In this document: positions 54,223-63,507 of the stretch, in pieces
How positions within the stretch are numbered: the first letter of the stretch is position 1
Layout: every line of letters starts with the position of its first letter
Assembly (NCBI RefSeq): GCF_002954545.1
Contig: NZ_MSCH01000003.1
Location: forward strand, 2,953,991 to 3,017,990
Reading direction: 5' to 3'
From: Psychrosphaera saromensis
GTDB lineage: Bacteria; Pseudomonadota; Gammaproteobacteria; Enterobacterales; Alteromonadaceae
DNA length: 64,000 nt
Position numbers and translations under genes: made by a program
The notes under the pieces: model-generated
Told to the model about the DNA's origin: nothing
The model's database searches: none
The model's input: only the letters and a program-made list of their open reading frames with translations

Positions 54223-57200
54223 TTAACTCTGAACTCTGTCGTTTTCTTTGATCAGTAACGAATACATTACTGGTACAACGATAAGTGTCAGCACAGTGGC
54301 AAAACTTAATCCGAACATGATCACCACCGCCATACTTTTAAAGAAGTCGTCGGTTAATAAAGGCAACATACCCAGTACGGTTGTAATTGCCGCCATAGAA
54401 ACAGGACGAACACGACTGACTGATGCATGTACTATTGCGTCATACAATTCTCGCCCTTCGTTTTTCTCTAAGTTTATTTGCTCAACCAGTACAATACCGT
54501 TTTTAATTAACATCCCCGATAAACTTAACAGGCCTAACAAACTCATAAATCCAAACGCTATTCCTGTGGTTAAGAATCCGAGCGTAACACCTATAATAGC
54601 AAGTGGTACGGTTGTCCATATTACCGCGGCTATTTTGAATGAATTAAACAGTAAAATAGTAATAATAAACATAATACCAAAGCCGAGCGGTAATGCGCTA
54701 AATATTGGTTTTTGTGCTTTTTTACTTGCCTCAAACTCACCGCCCCATGAAATCTCATAGCCTACAGGTAAGTGTATTTTTTCAATTTCAGGTTTTACTC
54801 TAGCAAATAATTGCGCTGCCGTTTCGTCCGATAATATATCGTGATCTGCCATCACTGTAATTGTGCGTTTTCTGTCACGACGCATAATGACTGGGTTTTC
54901 AAATTCAAGTTTGAATTCTGAAACCACTTGCGTAATAGGCACATATTGACGTAATACTGGACTATAAATTCGCATGTCTTCTAAGGTATTTATAGTTTGT
55001 CGTTCATTGTCCGGTAACCTAATGAGAATAGGTAAACGTTCAGTTCCATCTCGATATACCCCAACCGCTTTTCCGCGGTAATTAGTTAACAATAAGTTAT
55101 CAACGTCTGATTTGGAAATACCCACTTCACGCGCCGCTTTAGCATTAAAGACTGGGCGTATAACTTTAGTCATATTTTTCCAATCGTCAGTGATATTCAT
55201 TGCGCCTTTATCGGCCGCTAACACTTGTTTGGTTTGGTCTGAGAGTTGTCTTAATATCGCAGGATCGGAACCTGAGATCCTGGCTTCTATTTTGGCCGCC
55301 GAAGATGGACCTATATTGACTCGGGTTATTTTGCTTTCTACATTTGGATAATTCAGTTTTATGAATTCTCGTAAGTTAGCAATAACAGAAACAATACTGT
55401 CTTTGTCTTCAACACGGATAATCAACTGTCCGTAGTTGCTGTAACTCATTTCCATTTTATAGGTCAACATAAAGCGCGTTGCACCACGGCCGATTGTAGA
55501 AGAGATGAATTGCACTTTGTTTAGTTTACTCGCATAAGCTTCTAATTCAGCACCTGTGTCAGACGTTGCTCTAATATCTGAACCAGACGGTAAGCGATAT
55601 TCCAAATAGAACATTGGCAAATTTGACGATGGGAAGAACGATTTTTTTACAAATTTAAAGCCATAACCTGCACCAATAAACAAAAAGAACATGAGTAACA
55701 TGGTCATTTTTGGCATTTTTAACGCGAACTCTAATATGCGTTTATAGCCTACGTAAATGCCAGCTTTGTAAGGGTCTTCATGATCGTTGTCTGTATTTTT
55801 TTGGTCACTTTCTTTGTCGTTATTTTCACTAATATTGTCAGTTCCAGTAACGCTTTGGTACTTTTTATCTTTAAATAATAAAGTAGCAAAAAATGGTGTT
55901 AACGTTATCGCAGTGATCCAGCTCAATAACAAAGAGATCAACAGTACATAGAATAACGAACCTGCAAACTCACCAGTTGCATCTGGTGATAAGCCAATTG
56001 GCGCAAACGCAATAATTGCAATAAAGGTCGCGGCTAATAAAGGCCATTTAGTTTGTTTTACAATTAGGCTAGCAGCTTCAACTTTGGAGAGGCGTTTTTG
56101 CATGCCAATTAATATGCCTTCTACCACCACAATGGCGTTATCAACCAACATACCAAGAGCGATGATCAAGGCACCTAAAGATACCCGGTGTAATTGCCAA
56201 CCATATATATCCATAAAAATGAATGTGCCCATAACGGTAATTAACAAAATGCCACCAATGAGCAATCCTGTTTTTAACCCCATAAACATTAATAGAATAA
56301 TAATTACGATAACAACCGCTAGTAGAAGACTGTCGATAAATCCTTGAACAGAAACGGCAACCTCTTTAGGTTGGTTATAAACTGTATTTAATTCCATTCC
56401 ATACGGGCGGTATTGTTCTAACTCCGCTAATTTAGCGTCAACCAATTTACCTACATCAACGACGTTAGAGCCTGATGCAAAGGATAAACCGACATAAATA
56501 GCTTGTTGGCCGTCGTAACGTACTATGTGTGATGGGACTTCAACAAAGTCACGGTAGATTTTGGCAATATCAGAGAGTTTAATGCGCTTGTTTTGCCCAG
56601 ATGGACTCACAATTAAGTCACCTAGCTCTTGCACAGATTTGAATTCACCCGTTGGATTAAAGCGAATATTTTCATTACCGACTCTTACCGAACCTGCGTT
56701 TGAAACAACATTTTGCTGAGCTAATATTTGATATAAATAATCGGTCGATAATCCCAAAGAGATCATCTTATTATTTGAGATTTCAATGATAACTTGTTCT
56801 TGTTGCTTACCTTCAACCGTGACTTTACCAACACCGTCAATCAAGACTAATTCACGACGAATAAAGTCAACGTAATCGTTGATCTCGTCATAAGCAAAAC
56901 CTTTACCGGTTACTGCAAATAAAACACCAAATACGTCACCAAAGTCATCTTTAATAATTGGTGTTGAAGTACCTGCGGGTAAGTTAGGGCTAAAGTCATT
57001 AACTTTACGTCTAAGCTCATCCCAAATTTGACGTAATTCTTGTTTACGATAAATCGATTTCATTTCTACTATAATTTGAGAAATACCGTTGGATGTTATC
57101 GACTTAATATTATCGACATAGGCCAACTTTTGAATTTCATTTTCTAGCGGATAAGTAACTTCTTCTTCAACTTGTTCAGGTGATGCTCCTGGGTATTGAG

Positions 57201-57357
57201 TAACAATAATGGCTTGTTTGAGTACAAACTCCGGATCTTCCAATTGCCCTAAGTTGGTATAAGCAATTACCCCACCAATTAATAGTAAAACTGACAATAA
57301 CCAAGACGTGGTTTTTTGGCGAATAAAGTACTTTGCGATGTCCATACCTTTAGCCAT
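54223..57357 (-). CDS. RND efflux permease
   Basis: Proton-driven inner-membrane pump subunit of 1044 aa with 12 helices and two large periplasmic loops, RND/AcrB superfamily. TM4 carries GMLVDNAIVVVEG, with Asp-Asn where AcrB has Asp-Asp (407/408), a form seen in several RND subgroups. A KKGFxxPxSNLP-like sequence near residue 580 fits the second half. The start is ATG 57357, with AGAGGA 7 bases upstream, directly after the adaptor stop at 57359; the 15 extra codons upstream are not used. No outer-membrane channel gene is in the operon. Confidence 0.92.
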   Translation of the reverse strand: MAKGMDIAKYFIRQKTTSWLLSVLLLIGGVIAYTNLGQLEDPEFVLKQAIIVTQYPGASPEQVEEEVTYPLENEIQKLAYVDNIKSITSNGISQIIVEMKSIYRKQELRQIWDELRRKVNDFSPNLPAGTSTPIIKDDFGDVFGVLFAVTGKGFAYDEINDYVDFIRRELVLIDGVGKVTVEGKQQEQVIIEISNNKMISLGLSTDYLYQILAQQNVVSNAGSVRVGNENIRFNPTGEFKSVQELGDLIVSPSGQNKRIKLSDIAKIYRDFVEVPSHIVRYDGQQAIYVGLSFASGSNVVDVGKLVDAKLAELEQYRPYGMELNTVYNQPKEVAVSVQGFIDSLLLAVVIVIIILLMFMGLKTGLLIGGILLITVMGTFIFMDIYGWQLHRVSLGALIIALGMLVDNAIVVVEGILIGMQKRLSKVEAASLIVKQTKWPLLAATFIAIIAFAPIGLSPDATGEFAGSLFYVLLISLLLSWITAITLTPFFATLLFKDKKYQSVTGTDNISENNDKESDQKNTDNDHEDPYKAGIYVGYKRILEFALKMPKMTMLLMFFLFIGAGYGFKFVKKSFFPSSNLPMFYLEYRLPSGSDIRATSDTGAELEAYASKLNKVQFISSTIGRGATRFMLTYKMEMSYSNYGQLIIRVEDKDSIVSVIANLREFIKLNYPNVESKITRVNIGPSSAAKIEARISGSDPAILRQLSDQTKQVLAADKGAMNITDDWKNMTKVIRPVFNAKAAREVGISKSDVDNLLLTNYRGKAVGVYRDGTERLPILIRLPDNERQTINTLEDMRIYSPVLRQYVPITQVVSEFKLEFENPVIMRRDRKRTITVMADHDILSDETAAQLFARVKPEIEKIHLPVGYEISWGGEFEASKKAQKPIFSALPLGFGIMFIITILLFNSFKIAAVIWTTVPLAIIGVTLGFLTTGIAFGFMSLLGLLSLSGMLIKNGIVLVEQINLEKNEGRELYDAIVHASVSRVRPVSMAAITTVLGMLPLLTDDFFKSMAVVIMFGLSFATVLTLIVVPVMYSLLIKENDRVQS

Positions 57358-57358
57358 A

Positions 57359-58477
57359 TTACAGTCCTCTTTCTCTTGACCAAGGTTTAACTTGTTGATC
57401 ATCAGCGATTAAGTGACTTCCTGTTGCAATTACAAGTTCACTAACCATTAACTCGCTTTCTACTTTAGGTTTAATGGTTGCACTGTTGTTATTGATTTTT
57501 ATTACTTCAACTTCAACTAATACCGTTTTATTTGATGCATTTAGTTTATAAACAAATGTTTTGTCTTGACCAGCGTATTGATTTGGTAAAAAGATAGACT
57601 CAACAGGAACAGAGAAGTAACTGTGTTCAACTTCCATTATTTTATCCATTTCCACGATTAAGCTACCTGTCATTCCCGATAACATATTCATATCTTCAGG
57701 CATGTTCATGGCAAAGACCACTTTATAAGACTTAGTTGCCATGTTTGGCGTGATGTCATGCTCTTTTAATTTAACTTTAAATTTACGATCTGGCTTAACA
57801 TCTAAAATGAAGGTTGGTTGATATGTATTATTTTCAGTATTTTTTGGTAATTTAGCCATCACGTTTTCTGATACTTCAATGGCAATATCAACTTGTTTAC
57901 GGCCCTGTAATTCCATGATTGGTTGTTTAGCTTGTACAAATTCGTATTTTTCAACTTGTAGTTGAGCAACGATACCGTCAAATGGCGCAACAACTGTCGT
58001 GTATTTTACGTTCGTTTGAGCGACATTAAATTGAGCTTCGGCAATATCAACTTGCGCTTTTGCTTCATCAAATACTGAACTGGCGATTAGCTTTTCTTTA
58101 AATAATTGTTTCGCACGGACAAATTGACTCTTGGCTAATTCGTAACGAGCATCCGCTTGTTTTAATTGCAGTAAATAATCTTTGTCATCTAACGTTGCCA
58201 GTACTTGTCCTTTTTTAACGGTTTCACCTGCTAATGCATATAACTGTGCGATTTCACCATTAACTCTAAACGTAAGATGAGCAATTTGTGTAGGCTCAAC
58301 CGTAGCTGGGAAGGTTTTAATGCTATTGCCATTAGTCGAAATAACTTCCGCTACTTTTACTGGACGAATAACTGGTTCCTCTTGTACTAAGTCAACAACA
58401 GGCTCTGAACAAGCAACCAAAAAAACAATTGTCGTTAATGACAAAGTGTTAACAAGAATACTTTTTAATACGGGCAT
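57359..58477 (-). CDS. RND periplasmic adaptor lipoprotein
   Basis: Membrane-fusion protein of 372 aa with a lipoprotein signal and lipobox LVAC (Cys near 23). Order: biotinyl-lipoyl-like half (ALAGETVKKGQVLATLD), coiled-coil hairpin (about 85-155), second lipoyl half (TTVVAPFDGIVAQLQV) and beta-barrel. It links the RND pump to an outer-membrane channel. The start is placed at ATG 58477, which gives a normal signal peptide. Expression is probably controlled by the divergent LysR gene. Confidence 0.9.
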   Translation of the reverse strand: MPVLKSILVNTLSLTTIVFLVACSEPVVDLVQEEPVIRPVKVAEVISTNGNSIKTFPATVEPTQIAHLTFRVNGEIAQLYALAGETVKKGQVLATLDDKDYLLQLKQADARYELAKSQFVRAKQLFKEKLIASSVFDEAKAQVDIAEAQFNVAQTNVKYTTVVAPFDGIVAQLQVEKYEFVQAKQPIMELQGRKQVDIAIEVSENVMAKLPKNTENNTYQPTFILDVKPDRKFKVKLKEHDITPNMATKSYKVVFAMNMPEDMNMLSGMTGSLIVEMDKIMEVEHSYFSVPVESIFLPNQYAGQDKTFVYKLNASNKTVLVEVEVIKINNNSATIKPKVESELMVSELVIATGSHLIADDQQVKPWSRERGL

Positions 58478-58528
58478 AATATTTTCCATCACAAATTAGT
58501 GTCGCTATAGTAGTTAAGTTAGTCTTTT

Positions 58529-58569
58529 AATAATATTTATATTAAATTAACATCTATATAAATATTATT
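58529..58569. promoter_or_regulatory. 13-bp inverted repeat in the RND/LysR divergent region
   Basis: AATAATATTTATA (58529-58541) is exactly complementary to TATAAATATTATT (58557-58569), with a 15-bp spacer. It lies about 50 bp before the LysR ATG and may be the LysR binding region or overlap the divergent promoters. AT-only composition raises the chance of coincidence. Confidence 0.5.
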
Positions 58570-58616
58570 TATGCTTTTTAGTTTTTTATCAATACAGGAC
58601 AGAAACAGGAACGTTT

Positions 58617-59498
58617 ATGAATTTTGAGTTACTAAAGACTTTACAGGCCGTCGTCACGTCAGGTTCCATAAGCGAAGCTGCAAATCTATTATACAAAACC
58701 CAACCTGCCGTTAGTATGTCCATTAAACGCTTAGAGTCTGATGTTGGTTTTGAAATTTTTGACCGTACAGGTTACCGCCTTGAGTTAACTGACAAAGGCA
58801 AAATATATTATCAAAAGAGTAAACAGATATTAGCTCAAGTTAGCCAACTTAACAGCTTAAGTGAAAGTTATGCTAAAGGTGAAGAACACGCGGTAAGGAT
58901 TGCCTTTGAAAGTACCGCAGATGTTAATGACATGATGCGAAAAATTGTTCCTATACAAAGACAATTCCCCAACACTGAACTGCACCTGCAAGGCGTGCAA
59001 ATGTTAAATGCGCTGAAATTACTAACTGAACAACAAGTTGATTTGGCCGTGACACCTTGGACTATTTCGTTTGAAAGTGTAGGCGATTTTGAGTCAAAAA
59101 TTGTAGGTCCGTTAAATTTCAAATTATGTATTCATAAAGACTTATTAAAGCCATTTAACATAGATAAGCCTGAACAAATAACATCAAAAGTATTAAGACA
59201 AATACCGCAACTAACACCAATTAAATTGCCTTTTAATATGGATAAAACCAGTTTGGCTAAACAAATTAGTGACAGCATTGTGAAGATTGACGATATCTCA
59301 TGTTTTTTAGCGGCGTTAAATGCTCAACTTGGTTGGGGACCAATAACGGATACAGTGTGGACAAACGAAATGGAGGAAAACCTAATTCGTTTCAAATTAC
59401 CTGAAATAAATTCCGATGTTAACGCCGAGATTCGTATTGTAAAAAACAGGTCAAAAGTATTAGGCCCTGCGGCTCAAGCTATTTGGGATAGCTTGTAA
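58617..59498 (+). CDS. LysR family regulator, divergent from the RND pump
   Basis: Regulator of 293 aa with an N-terminal helix-turn-helix (SGSISEAANLLYKTQPAVSMSIKRLE, residues 13-38) and a LysR effector domain. It stands head to head with the adaptor/RND operon across about 140 bp and probably controls the pump. The inducer cannot be told from sequence. Confidence 0.9.
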   Translation: MNFELLKTLQAVVTSGSISEAANLLYKTQPAVSMSIKRLESDVGFEIFDRTGYRLELTDKGKIYYQKSKQILAQVSQLNSLSESYAKGEEHAVRIAFESTADVNDMMRKIVPIQRQFPNTELHLQGVQMLNALKLLTEQQVDLAVTPWTISFESVGDFESKIVGPLNFKLCIHKDLLKPFNIDKPEQITSKVLRQIPQLTPIKLPFNMDKTSLAKQISDSIVKIDDISCFLAALNAQLGWGPITDTVWTNEMEENLIRFKLPEINSDVNAEIRIVKNRSKVLGPAAQAIWDSL

Positions 59499-59532
59499 AC
59501 TATCCCATTTTTGGGAGGAAAATTAATTATGC

Positions 59533-60726
59533 TTAAAATGAATCGCCAGGAATACGTACCCAACCTTCCATTAACACTCTGGCGCTACGGCTCATAGATA
59601 CTTTATTAACGGTCCACAGTCCATTTACTTCCTTGGTTTCAGCTCCGACTTTTAACGTGCCAGATGGATGTCCAAACGTCACGAATTGCGTACTTCCAGT
59701 TGCGATAGCTTGAGAAACTAATGTACCTGGAATGGCCGCTGCAGTTCCGATGGCAACAGCTGCAGTTCCCATCATGGCGTGATGAAGTTTGCCCATAGAT
59801 AAAGCGCGTACATTTAAGTCGATATCATCCGCTTTTACGTGTTTACCACTTGATGAGACATAAGCTTTGCTTGCTCCGACAAAGGCCACCTTTGGTGTAT
59901 GCTGACGCTCTGCAGCTTGCTCGATATTATCGATAAGCCCCATTTTTAACGCACCATAAGCACGTATGGTTTCAAATCTGGCTAATGCTTTTTCATCGTT
60001 ATTAATATCATCTTGTAACTCAGTGCCTTTGTAACCTAAGTCTGCTGCATTTAAGAAGATAGTTGGAATACCTGCATTGATCATAGTGACGGAATAACGG
60101 GCTGCTGAAAATTCTCCAACGGCTGGAACATCAAGCATATCGGTGATATTTCCTGTTGGAAACATAGCTTCTGAGCTATCCACTGGCGCAACAAAATCCA
60201 CTTGTACTTCCGCTGCGGGAAAAGTAACACCGTCTAATTCAAAGTCACCGGTTTCTTGTACTTCACCTTTAGTTATCGGCACATGGGCGATGATGGTTTT
60301 TTGAATGTTTTTTTGCCATATTCGTACAATTGCATGACCATTTTCAGGTATACGTTTGGCATCAACTAACCCATTTGAAATAGCAAACGAACCGACAGCC
60401 GCGGTTAAATTGCCACAATTACCACTCCAATCTACAAAGGCTTTGTCGATAGCAACTTGGCCAAACAAATAATCCACGTCGTGATCCGCTTGTTGGCTTT
60501 TGGCCAAAATAACGGTTTTACTGGTACTTGACGTTGCACCACCCATTCCGTCGGTTTGCTTTGAATAAGCGTCTGGGCTGCCAATCACACGTAACAACAT
60601 GTTATCTCTAGCCTCGCCGGCTACCTGACATTTCTCAGGCAAGTCCGTTAAGCTAAAAAATACACCTTTGCTGGTGCCGCCACGCATGTATGTTGCCGGG
60701 ATCTTTATTTGTGGTACGTGTTTCAT
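59533..60726 (-). CDS. prpF: 2-methylaconitate cis-trans isomerase PrpF
   Basis: Isomerase of 397 aa needed together with AcnD for the methylcitrate cycle that burns propionyl-CoA. Family features: IPATYMRGGTSKGVFF at the N-terminus, DGMGGATSSTSK, GNCGNLTAAVG near residue 115 and GHPSGTL near the C-terminus. Length matches PrpF. It begins 24 bp after acnD on the same strand, so prpC-acnD-prpF form one operon. Confidence 0.95.
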   Translation of the reverse strand: MKHVPQIKIPATYMRGGTSKGVFFSLTDLPEKCQVAGEARDNMLLRVIGSPDAYSKQTDGMGGATSSTSKTVILAKSQQADHDVDYLFGQVAIDKAFVDWSGNCGNLTAAVGSFAISNGLVDAKRIPENGHAIVRIWQKNIQKTIIAHVPITKGEVQETGDFELDGVTFPAAEVQVDFVAPVDSSEAMFPTGNITDMLDVPAVGEFSAARYSVTMINAGIPTIFLNAADLGYKGTELQDDINNDEKALARFETIRAYGALKMGLIDNIEQAAERQHTPKVAFVGASKAYVSSSGKHVKADDIDLNVRALSMGKLHHAMMGTAAVAIGTAAAIPGTLVSQAIATGSTQFVTFGHPSGTLKVGAETKEVNGLWTVNKVSMSRSARVLMEGWVRIPGDSF

Positions 60727-60750
60727 TATTCAGCCCTATTCTATTTATTG

Positions 60751-63393
60751 CTAAGCGTTAGATTGTAAAAAGTCTTGGGCAAATTTTTGTAATACGCCAC
60801 CTGCGTTATAAACCGAGACTTCTTCTGCTGTATCTAAACGACACTTAACCGGTATGGTCACCACTTCGCCTGCATTTGTACCTGAGGTTCTGGTCATTAG
60901 TACTGACATTGCACCGCCTGAGGCTATGTCGCCAGCGACATCGTAGGTTTCTGTTCCGTCGATGTGGTAAGTTTTTCTGGTTTCACCATTAATGAATTCC
61001 AGCGGCAATACGCCCATTCCCACTAAGTTGGTACGATGTATACGTTCAAAACCTTCAGCAACAATAACTTCCACACCTGCTAAACGAACCCCTTTTGCCG
61101 CCCAGTCTCTTGACGATCCTTGACCATAATCAGCTCCGGCAATAATAATAAGCGGCTGTTTACGTTGCATGTAAGTTTCAATGGCTTCCCACATACGGCT
61201 TTCTTTGCCTTCAGGTTCAATGCGCGCATACGATCCTTGTTTTACCTTACCTTGTTCGTCTAATACCATTTCATTAAACAATTTAGGATTAGCAAACGTG
61301 GCACGCTGTGCGGTTAAGTGATCCCCACGGTGGGTTGCATAAGAATTAAAGTCTTCTTCAGGTAATCCCATTTTATCTAGGTAAGCACCTGCAGCACTAT
61401 TTAACTGTATGGCATTAGACGGTGATAAATGATCTGTGGTGATGTTGTCGCCTAATACAGCAAGCGGCACCATGCCTTTCATTGTGCGTTCACCAGCTAT
61501 AGCCCCTTCTCCCTCTTTATCCCAGTAAGGAGGACGACGAATATAAGTGCTCTGTGGACGCCAGTCGTATAACGGACTTTCTGCAGGTTCAAACGCACCT
61601 AGGTCAAACATAGGTGTATATATTTGCTTAAATTGCTCAGGCTTAACACTGGCACTAACAATACGATCTATTTCTTCATCGCTCGGCCAAATGTCTTTTA
61701 ATGTAATGTCGTTACCTTGTTGGTCTTGCCCTAAAATATCTTTTTCAATATCAAAACGAATCGTCCCAGCAATTGCATAAGCCACAACTAACGGAGGTGA
61801 CGCTAAAAATGCTTGTTTAGCGTATGGATGAATGCGTCCATCAAAGTTACGATTACCAGATAAAACGGCGGTGGTGTATAAATCTCGGTCTATCACTTCT
61901 TGTTGAATTTTAGGGTCCAGTGCGCCACTCATGCCGTTACAGGTTGTACAAGCATAACCGACAATACCAAAACCTAATTTTTCCATCTCAGGCAATAAAC
62001 CAGATTCTTCCAAATACAATTTAGCGACTTTAGAACCCGGCGCAAACGAAGATTTAACCCAAGGTTTACGAACTAAACCAAGCTCGTTAGCACGTTTCGC
62101 TATTAAGCCTGCCGCCACTACATTGCGAGGATTTGAAGTATTGGTACAACTAGTAATGGCAGCGATGATCACAGCGCCATCTGGCATTTCACCGTCTTTT
62201 TCTTGTTGCTTACATTCACTTAAATCCTTTGCGATACCCGATGCAGTTAAATCTGAAGTGGCTAATCTACGGTGTGGATTTGAAGGGCCAGCCATATTGC
62301 GACAAACCGATGAAAGATCAAATTCTAGTACCCGTTCATATTCAGCATCAACTAAGTCGTCTGCCCATAAACCTGTATGTTTGGCATAGGTTTCAACTAG
62401 CTCAACTTGTTCCGGCTCACGTCCAGTTAATTTAAGATAATCTATTGTTTGTTGGTCTATATAAAACATACCTGCCGATGCACCGTATTCTGGTGTCATA
62501 TTAGATATTGTTGCTCGGTCACCAATAGTCAGTTCTTTTGTACCTTCACCAAAAAACTCTAAGTAACTAGAGACTACTTTTGAATTTCGTAAGAATTCGG
62601 TAATGGCTAAAACAATATCCGTTGCGGTAATTCCCGATTGACGTTTTCCTGTTAACTTAACACCAATTATATTAGGTAACCTCATCATAGATGGACGACC
62701 TAACATCACAGTTTCAGCTTCTAATCCACCAACACCAATAGCGATAACACCCAATGCATCAACATGTGGTGTGTGACTGTCTGTACCTACGCAAGTATCG
62801 GGATAAGCAACGCCATCACGCAGTTGAATAACAGGCGACATTTTTTCTAAATTAATTTGATGCATGATGCCGTTTCCGGCTGGAATAACATCTACATTTT
62901 TAAATGCGGTTTTGGTCCATTCTATAAAATGGAATCTGTCTTCATTTCGTCTGTCTTCGACCGCTCTGTTTTTATCAAATGCATCAGACTCAAAACCACC
63001 AAATTCTACTGCTAGAGAATGATCAACAATTAACTGAGTAGGAACCACAGGATTTACTTTGGAAGGATCGCCACCTTGATCTGCAATTGCATCTCGTAAA
63101 CCAGCTAAATCCACTAACGCTGTTTGGCCTAAAATGTCATGACAAACAACACGGGCTGGATACCAAGGAAAATCTAAGTCTTGTTTACGATAGATCAATT
63201 GTTCTAATGCACGGGTTAGATCTTTGGGATCACAACGGCGTACTAATTGCTCTGCTAATACGCGAGATGTGTAAGGTAACTTCGCATACGCGCCTGCACT
63301 AATGTTTTCAACCGCTTCTCTGGTGTCAAAAAAATCGATCGGTAAATGATCCTTTTTGTAACCTGGTAGAGGTTTTCTATATTCATAATTCAT
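60751..63393 (-). CDS. acnD: Fe/S-dependent 2-methylisocitrate dehydratase AcnD
   Basis: Aconitase-family enzyme of 880 aa that dehydrates 2-methylcitrate to 2-methylaconitate. The three cysteines that bind the 4Fe-4S cluster are present: Cys416 (SCTNTSNP) and Cys482/Cys485 (GYACTTCNG). The swivel domain carries GADYGQGSSRDWAAKG. The pairing with prpF, rather than use of a PrpD-type dehydratase, defines this variant of the cycle. It lies 114 bp after prpC, across a long perfect hairpin. Confidence 0.95.
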   Translation of the reverse strand: MNYEYRKPLPGYKKDHLPIDFFDTREAVENISAGAYAKLPYTSRVLAEQLVRRCDPKDLTRALEQLIYRKQDLDFPWYPARVVCHDILGQTALVDLAGLRDAIADQGGDPSKVNPVVPTQLIVDHSLAVEFGGFESDAFDKNRAVEDRRNEDRFHFIEWTKTAFKNVDVIPAGNGIMHQINLEKMSPVIQLRDGVAYPDTCVGTDSHTPHVDALGVIAIGVGGLEAETVMLGRPSMMRLPNIIGVKLTGKRQSGITATDIVLAITEFLRNSKVVSSYLEFFGEGTKELTIGDRATISNMTPEYGASAGMFYIDQQTIDYLKLTGREPEQVELVETYAKHTGLWADDLVDAEYERVLEFDLSSVCRNMAGPSNPHRRLATSDLTASGIAKDLSECKQQEKDGEMPDGAVIIAAITSCTNTSNPRNVVAAGLIAKRANELGLVRKPWVKSSFAPGSKVAKLYLEESGLLPEMEKLGFGIVGYACTTCNGMSGALDPKIQQEVIDRDLYTTAVLSGNRNFDGRIHPYAKQAFLASPPLVVAYAIAGTIRFDIEKDILGQDQQGNDITLKDIWPSDEEIDRIVSASVKPEQFKQIYTPMFDLGAFEPAESPLYDWRPQSTYIRRPPYWDKEGEGAIAGERTMKGMVPLAVLGDNITTDHLSPSNAIQLNSAAGAYLDKMGLPEEDFNSYATHRGDHLTAQRATFANPKLFNEMVLDEQGKVKQGSYARIEPEGKESRMWEAIETYMQRKQPLIIIAGADYGQGSSRDWAAKGVRLAGVEVIVAEGFERIHRTNLVGMGVLPLEFINGETRKTYHIDGTETYDVAGDIASGGAMSVLMTRTSGTNAGEVVTIPVKCRLDTAEEVSVYNAGGVLQKFAQDFLQSNA

Positions 63394-63437
63394 ATTAAGA
63401 CCTATGATAATGGATGAACTGAGCTAAAATCGTTAAA

Positions 63438-63479
63438 TTATGACTTAAGGTCAAATATAAAATTGACCTTAAGTCATAA
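63438..63479. repeat. 17-bp perfect inverted repeat between prpC and acnD
   Basis: Left arm 63438-63454 (TTATGACTTAAGGTCAA), 8-nt spacer ATATAAAA, right arm 63463-63479 exactly complementary. Each arm is itself nearly palindromic (TGACcTTAAGtCA). No long U-tract follows on the minus strand. It could be an intercistronic mRNA hairpin for processing or stability, or a pair of regulator sites. Confidence 0.85.
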
Positions 63480-63507
63480 AATACAATAAGAGATTAACTT
63501 TCAGAAA

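Noticed and set aside
54248-54760. Plus-strand 170-codon frame inside the RND permease gene
   Set aside because: Antisense shadow of a clear RND coding sequence; no matching protein features.
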